Shown here piece by piece: positions 54,346 to 55,961 of a DNA stretch of 55,961 bases; position 1 is the stretch's first letter, and each line of letters begins with the position of its first letter. The notes under the pieces are model-generated. The model saw only the letters and a program-made list of their open reading frames with translations, ran no database searches and was not told the DNA's origin. Source of the stretch: Bacteroidaceae bacterium (GTDB lineage Bacteria; Bacteroidota; Bacteroidia; Bacteroidales; Bacteroidaceae); contig JAFXAR010000039.1 in NCBI GenBank assembly GCA_017516885.1, positions 1 through 55,961 on the forward strand. The letters are read 5' to 3'. A program made the position numbers and the translations under genes.

Positions 54346-55648
54346 AGTTCCTTATAAATATATACAATATAAGTACCGGAGTAATGAAACGGAGCATGAA
54401 GACCACAACGCCGGCGAAACGCTTGTTGCAAAGACCTCCATTGGTGATTTCCTCACTCATAAAGCCCCTCTTCATGAACCACACCACCATTATGCATGTG
54501 AACATTGCACCCAACGGCATCAGCACATTGGCTGTAATATAGTCGAAAATATTAAAGAAATCAACCCCGAACATCTTGTAGAATGTAACCGTGCTCAAGA
54601 GCACCGAAATTACAGTAGTTACCAAAGCTGCGCGCTTGCGTGTCATATTAAACTCCTCGGCCACATAGGCTGTAAGAACCTCATGGAACGATATTGTAGA
54701 GGTCAATGATGCAAGAATCACAAGCAGAAAGAATATTGACGACCACACTGCTGCCAAAGGCATCCCTTTGAAGATTTCGGGAAGGGTAACAAATACAAGC
54801 GAAGGCCCTTCGGCCGGCTGCAATCCCGCACTGAATACAGCCGGGAAAATGACAAGCCCGGCAAGAACCGATACAAGGAGTGTCAGCACAGAGACATTGA
54901 ACGATGTAGCAACCATGTTGGTATCCTTCTTGAAATATGATGCATAAGTAACCATGCAGCCCATTCCCACAGAGAGAGAGAAGAAAGCCTGTCCAATTGC
55001 CATCATTATAGTCTCAGGCTTGAAGGCCTCGGCAAAATCACACGAAAGGAAAAACCTGTAGCCATCGGCCGCCCCGGGCATGAACGCCACACGCACAGCC
55101 ATTACTATGAGTATTACAAAGAGCGCCGGCATCATAATTTTTGACGCCTTTTCAATCCCCTTCTCCACTCCGCGCGACACAATAAAATGTGTCATCAATA
55201 TAAACAGGAAACAATAAAACAATGGCCGCCATGAATCCTGAAACATGCTGAACTGCTCCTTGAATGAGTGCGGCGATGAGAAAATGCCGCCGCTCAGCGA
55301 ACTTGCAAAATACTCCAGCGACCAGCCGGCTATAAGGTAGTAGTAACCCGAAATGAGCAGCGCTCCAAGCACTCCGCTGTATCCCAGCCAGCTCCACCGT
55401 TTTGAAAGGGAGCGGAAAGCGCCTACCGCATTTTTCTTTGTGCGGCGGCCCACTGCAAATTCCGCAAGCATGGCAGGTATGCCCACTACAATAACGCTCA
55501 GCAGGAAAACCAGCAAGAAGGCCGCGCCGCCATGCATTCCGGCAATGTAAGGGAAGCGCCACAGCGCTCCAAGACCTACGGCGCTGCCGGCCGCCACTAA
55601 TATCACGCTCAATTTGCCACCAAAAGAGGCTCTTTGCTGTTCACTCAT
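54338..55648 (-). CDS. Sodium-dependent (NSS/SNF family) transporter
   Basis: 436 residues from ATG at 55648 (MSEQQRASFGGKLSVI); a much longer open frame upstream crosses the promoter and is not credible. It has about 11-12 membrane helices. The family hallmark is helix 1, AAGSAVGLGALWRFPYIAGMHGGAAFLL, with the sodium and substrate site. The length and the lack of a twelfth-helix tail match bacterial NSS members such as LeuT and MhsT relatives. It takes up amino acids, probably neutral or aromatic. Its stop codon lies inside the shared palindromic terminator. Confidence 0.94.
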   Translation of the reverse strand: MSEQQRASFGGKLSVILVAAGSAVGLGALWRFPYIAGMHGGAAFLLVFLLSVIVVGIPAMLAEFAVGRRTKKNAVGAFRSLSKRWSWLGYSGVLGALLISGYYYLIAGWSLEYFASSLSGGIFSSPHSFKEQFSMFQDSWRPLFYCFLFILMTHFIVSRGVEKGIEKASKIMMPALFVILIVMAVRVAFMPGAADGYRFFLSCDFAEAFKPETIMMAIGQAFFSLSVGMGCMVTYASYFKKDTNMVATSFNVSVLTLLVSVLAGLVIFPAVFSAGLQPAEGPSLVFVTLPEIFKGMPLAAVWSSIFFLLVILASLTSTISFHEVLTAYVAEEFNMTRKRAALVTTVISVLLSTVTFYKMFGVDFFNIFDYITANVLMPLGAMFTCIMVVWFMKRGFMSEEITNGGLCNKRFAGVVVFMLRFITPVLILYIFIRNFL

Positions 55649-55669
55649 AATATATTCATTTTTGAGGTG

Positions 55670-55677
55670 CAAAGATA
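55670..55677 (-). promoter_or_regulatory. -7 element of the NSS transporter gene
   Basis: TATCTTTG on the minus strand, 22 bases before the ATG; only a TTG-like -33 match near 55700. It supports the short start. Confidence 0.5.
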
Positions 55678-55961
55678 GCAACAAACGAGCAAGAAATATC
55701 AAGCTTGCTTGAATATTTTTCACAGCGAGTGCAGACATCTTTGGGCTCAGTAGAAAAAAGGTGTGGGTTAGCAAAATTATTTGCGGTTGTAATAAAAAAA
55801 CAGTTCCCTCGTCGCTTCGCTCTGTCGTGATGAACAATTGCGCAATGATAAGCACAGGTAATTTCTTTAACCGGCACCGTTAAATTCCACAGCTTGAACC
55901 TGTTTGATTTTTGGAAATAGTGCGAGGATTGTTTGACCGCTGGTTACACGCTTGCTTGCAA
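55678..55961. other. Window end without a supported gene
   Basis: No gene, repeat or RNA is recognised after the transporter promoter. Open frames here carry no family features. Confidence 0.5.

Noticed and set aside
54338-55855. Long 505-codon form of the NSS transporter
   Set aside because: The first 69 codons run through the promoter -7 element and do not look like family N-termini; ATG at 55648 begins directly at the conserved helix 1 region.

Overview
The window reads as chromosomal DNA of a member of the Bacteroidales, probably Prevotella-like. The reasons are: Bacteroidetes-type promoters (TTTG, about 20 bases, TAnnTTTG) in front of many genes; few Shine-Dalgarno sequences; secreted proteins ending in a T9SS-like C-terminal domain with a GIYIVxGxKVLVK tail; a MurF-Alr fusion; the long Bacteroidetes form of IspG; a class III fructose-bisphosphatase; and a GSCFA protein. 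No rRNA, tRNA, insertion sequence, integrase or CRISPR array was seen.

Layout. 1-7.3 kb: a structured repeat, a small unknown gene, rubrerythrin with a PerR/Fur regulator, an ABC-F ATPase, an M13 peptidase lipoprotein, MetA and a small DUF4250 gene. 7.3-8.7 kb: an AT-rich island with an orphan AbiEi/DUF6088-like gene, flanked by an exact 20-bp inverted repeat. 8.7-23.9 kb: an accessory, surface-oriented region. It holds two related secreted proteins (8721-10526 and 20304-23096), each followed by a tiny MKKTYISP... peptide gene (60 and 58 codons) whose stop codon lies in a hairpin that is reiterated downstream as 58-bp units. Between the two cassettes lie a GntR/ABC transporter operon, a GH20 hexosaminidase lipoprotein and a 1515-residue papain-like/LamG/PKD secreted protease. 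23.9-43.8 kb: an outer-membrane beta-barrel protein, then mostly housekeeping genes (manA, an FAD protein, radA, a CPBP protease, menA-like, thrA, an ECF sigma factor, ispG, purE, fbp, an esterase, rpoN, a nucleoside kinase). 43.9-45.8 kb: a two-gene AAA ATPase plus DUF4435/TOPRIM pair resembling the PARIS defence pair AriA/AriB. 45.8-55.9 kb: trkH, trkA, dxs, the GSCFA gene, murF-alr and a sodium:solute symporter.

Working together: perR-rbr is a peroxide-response unit. dxs and ispG belong to the MEP isoprenoid pathway, and menA uses its prenyl products. thrA and metA feed methionine and threonine synthesis. GH20, the papain-like protease, the M13 peptidase and the beta-barrel protein form a surface and periplasmic degradation set. 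The most novel-looking element is the duplicated secreted protein/micro-peptide/hairpin-array cassette. The window also holds several families of structured intergenic repeats whose stems differ in sequence but remain paired.
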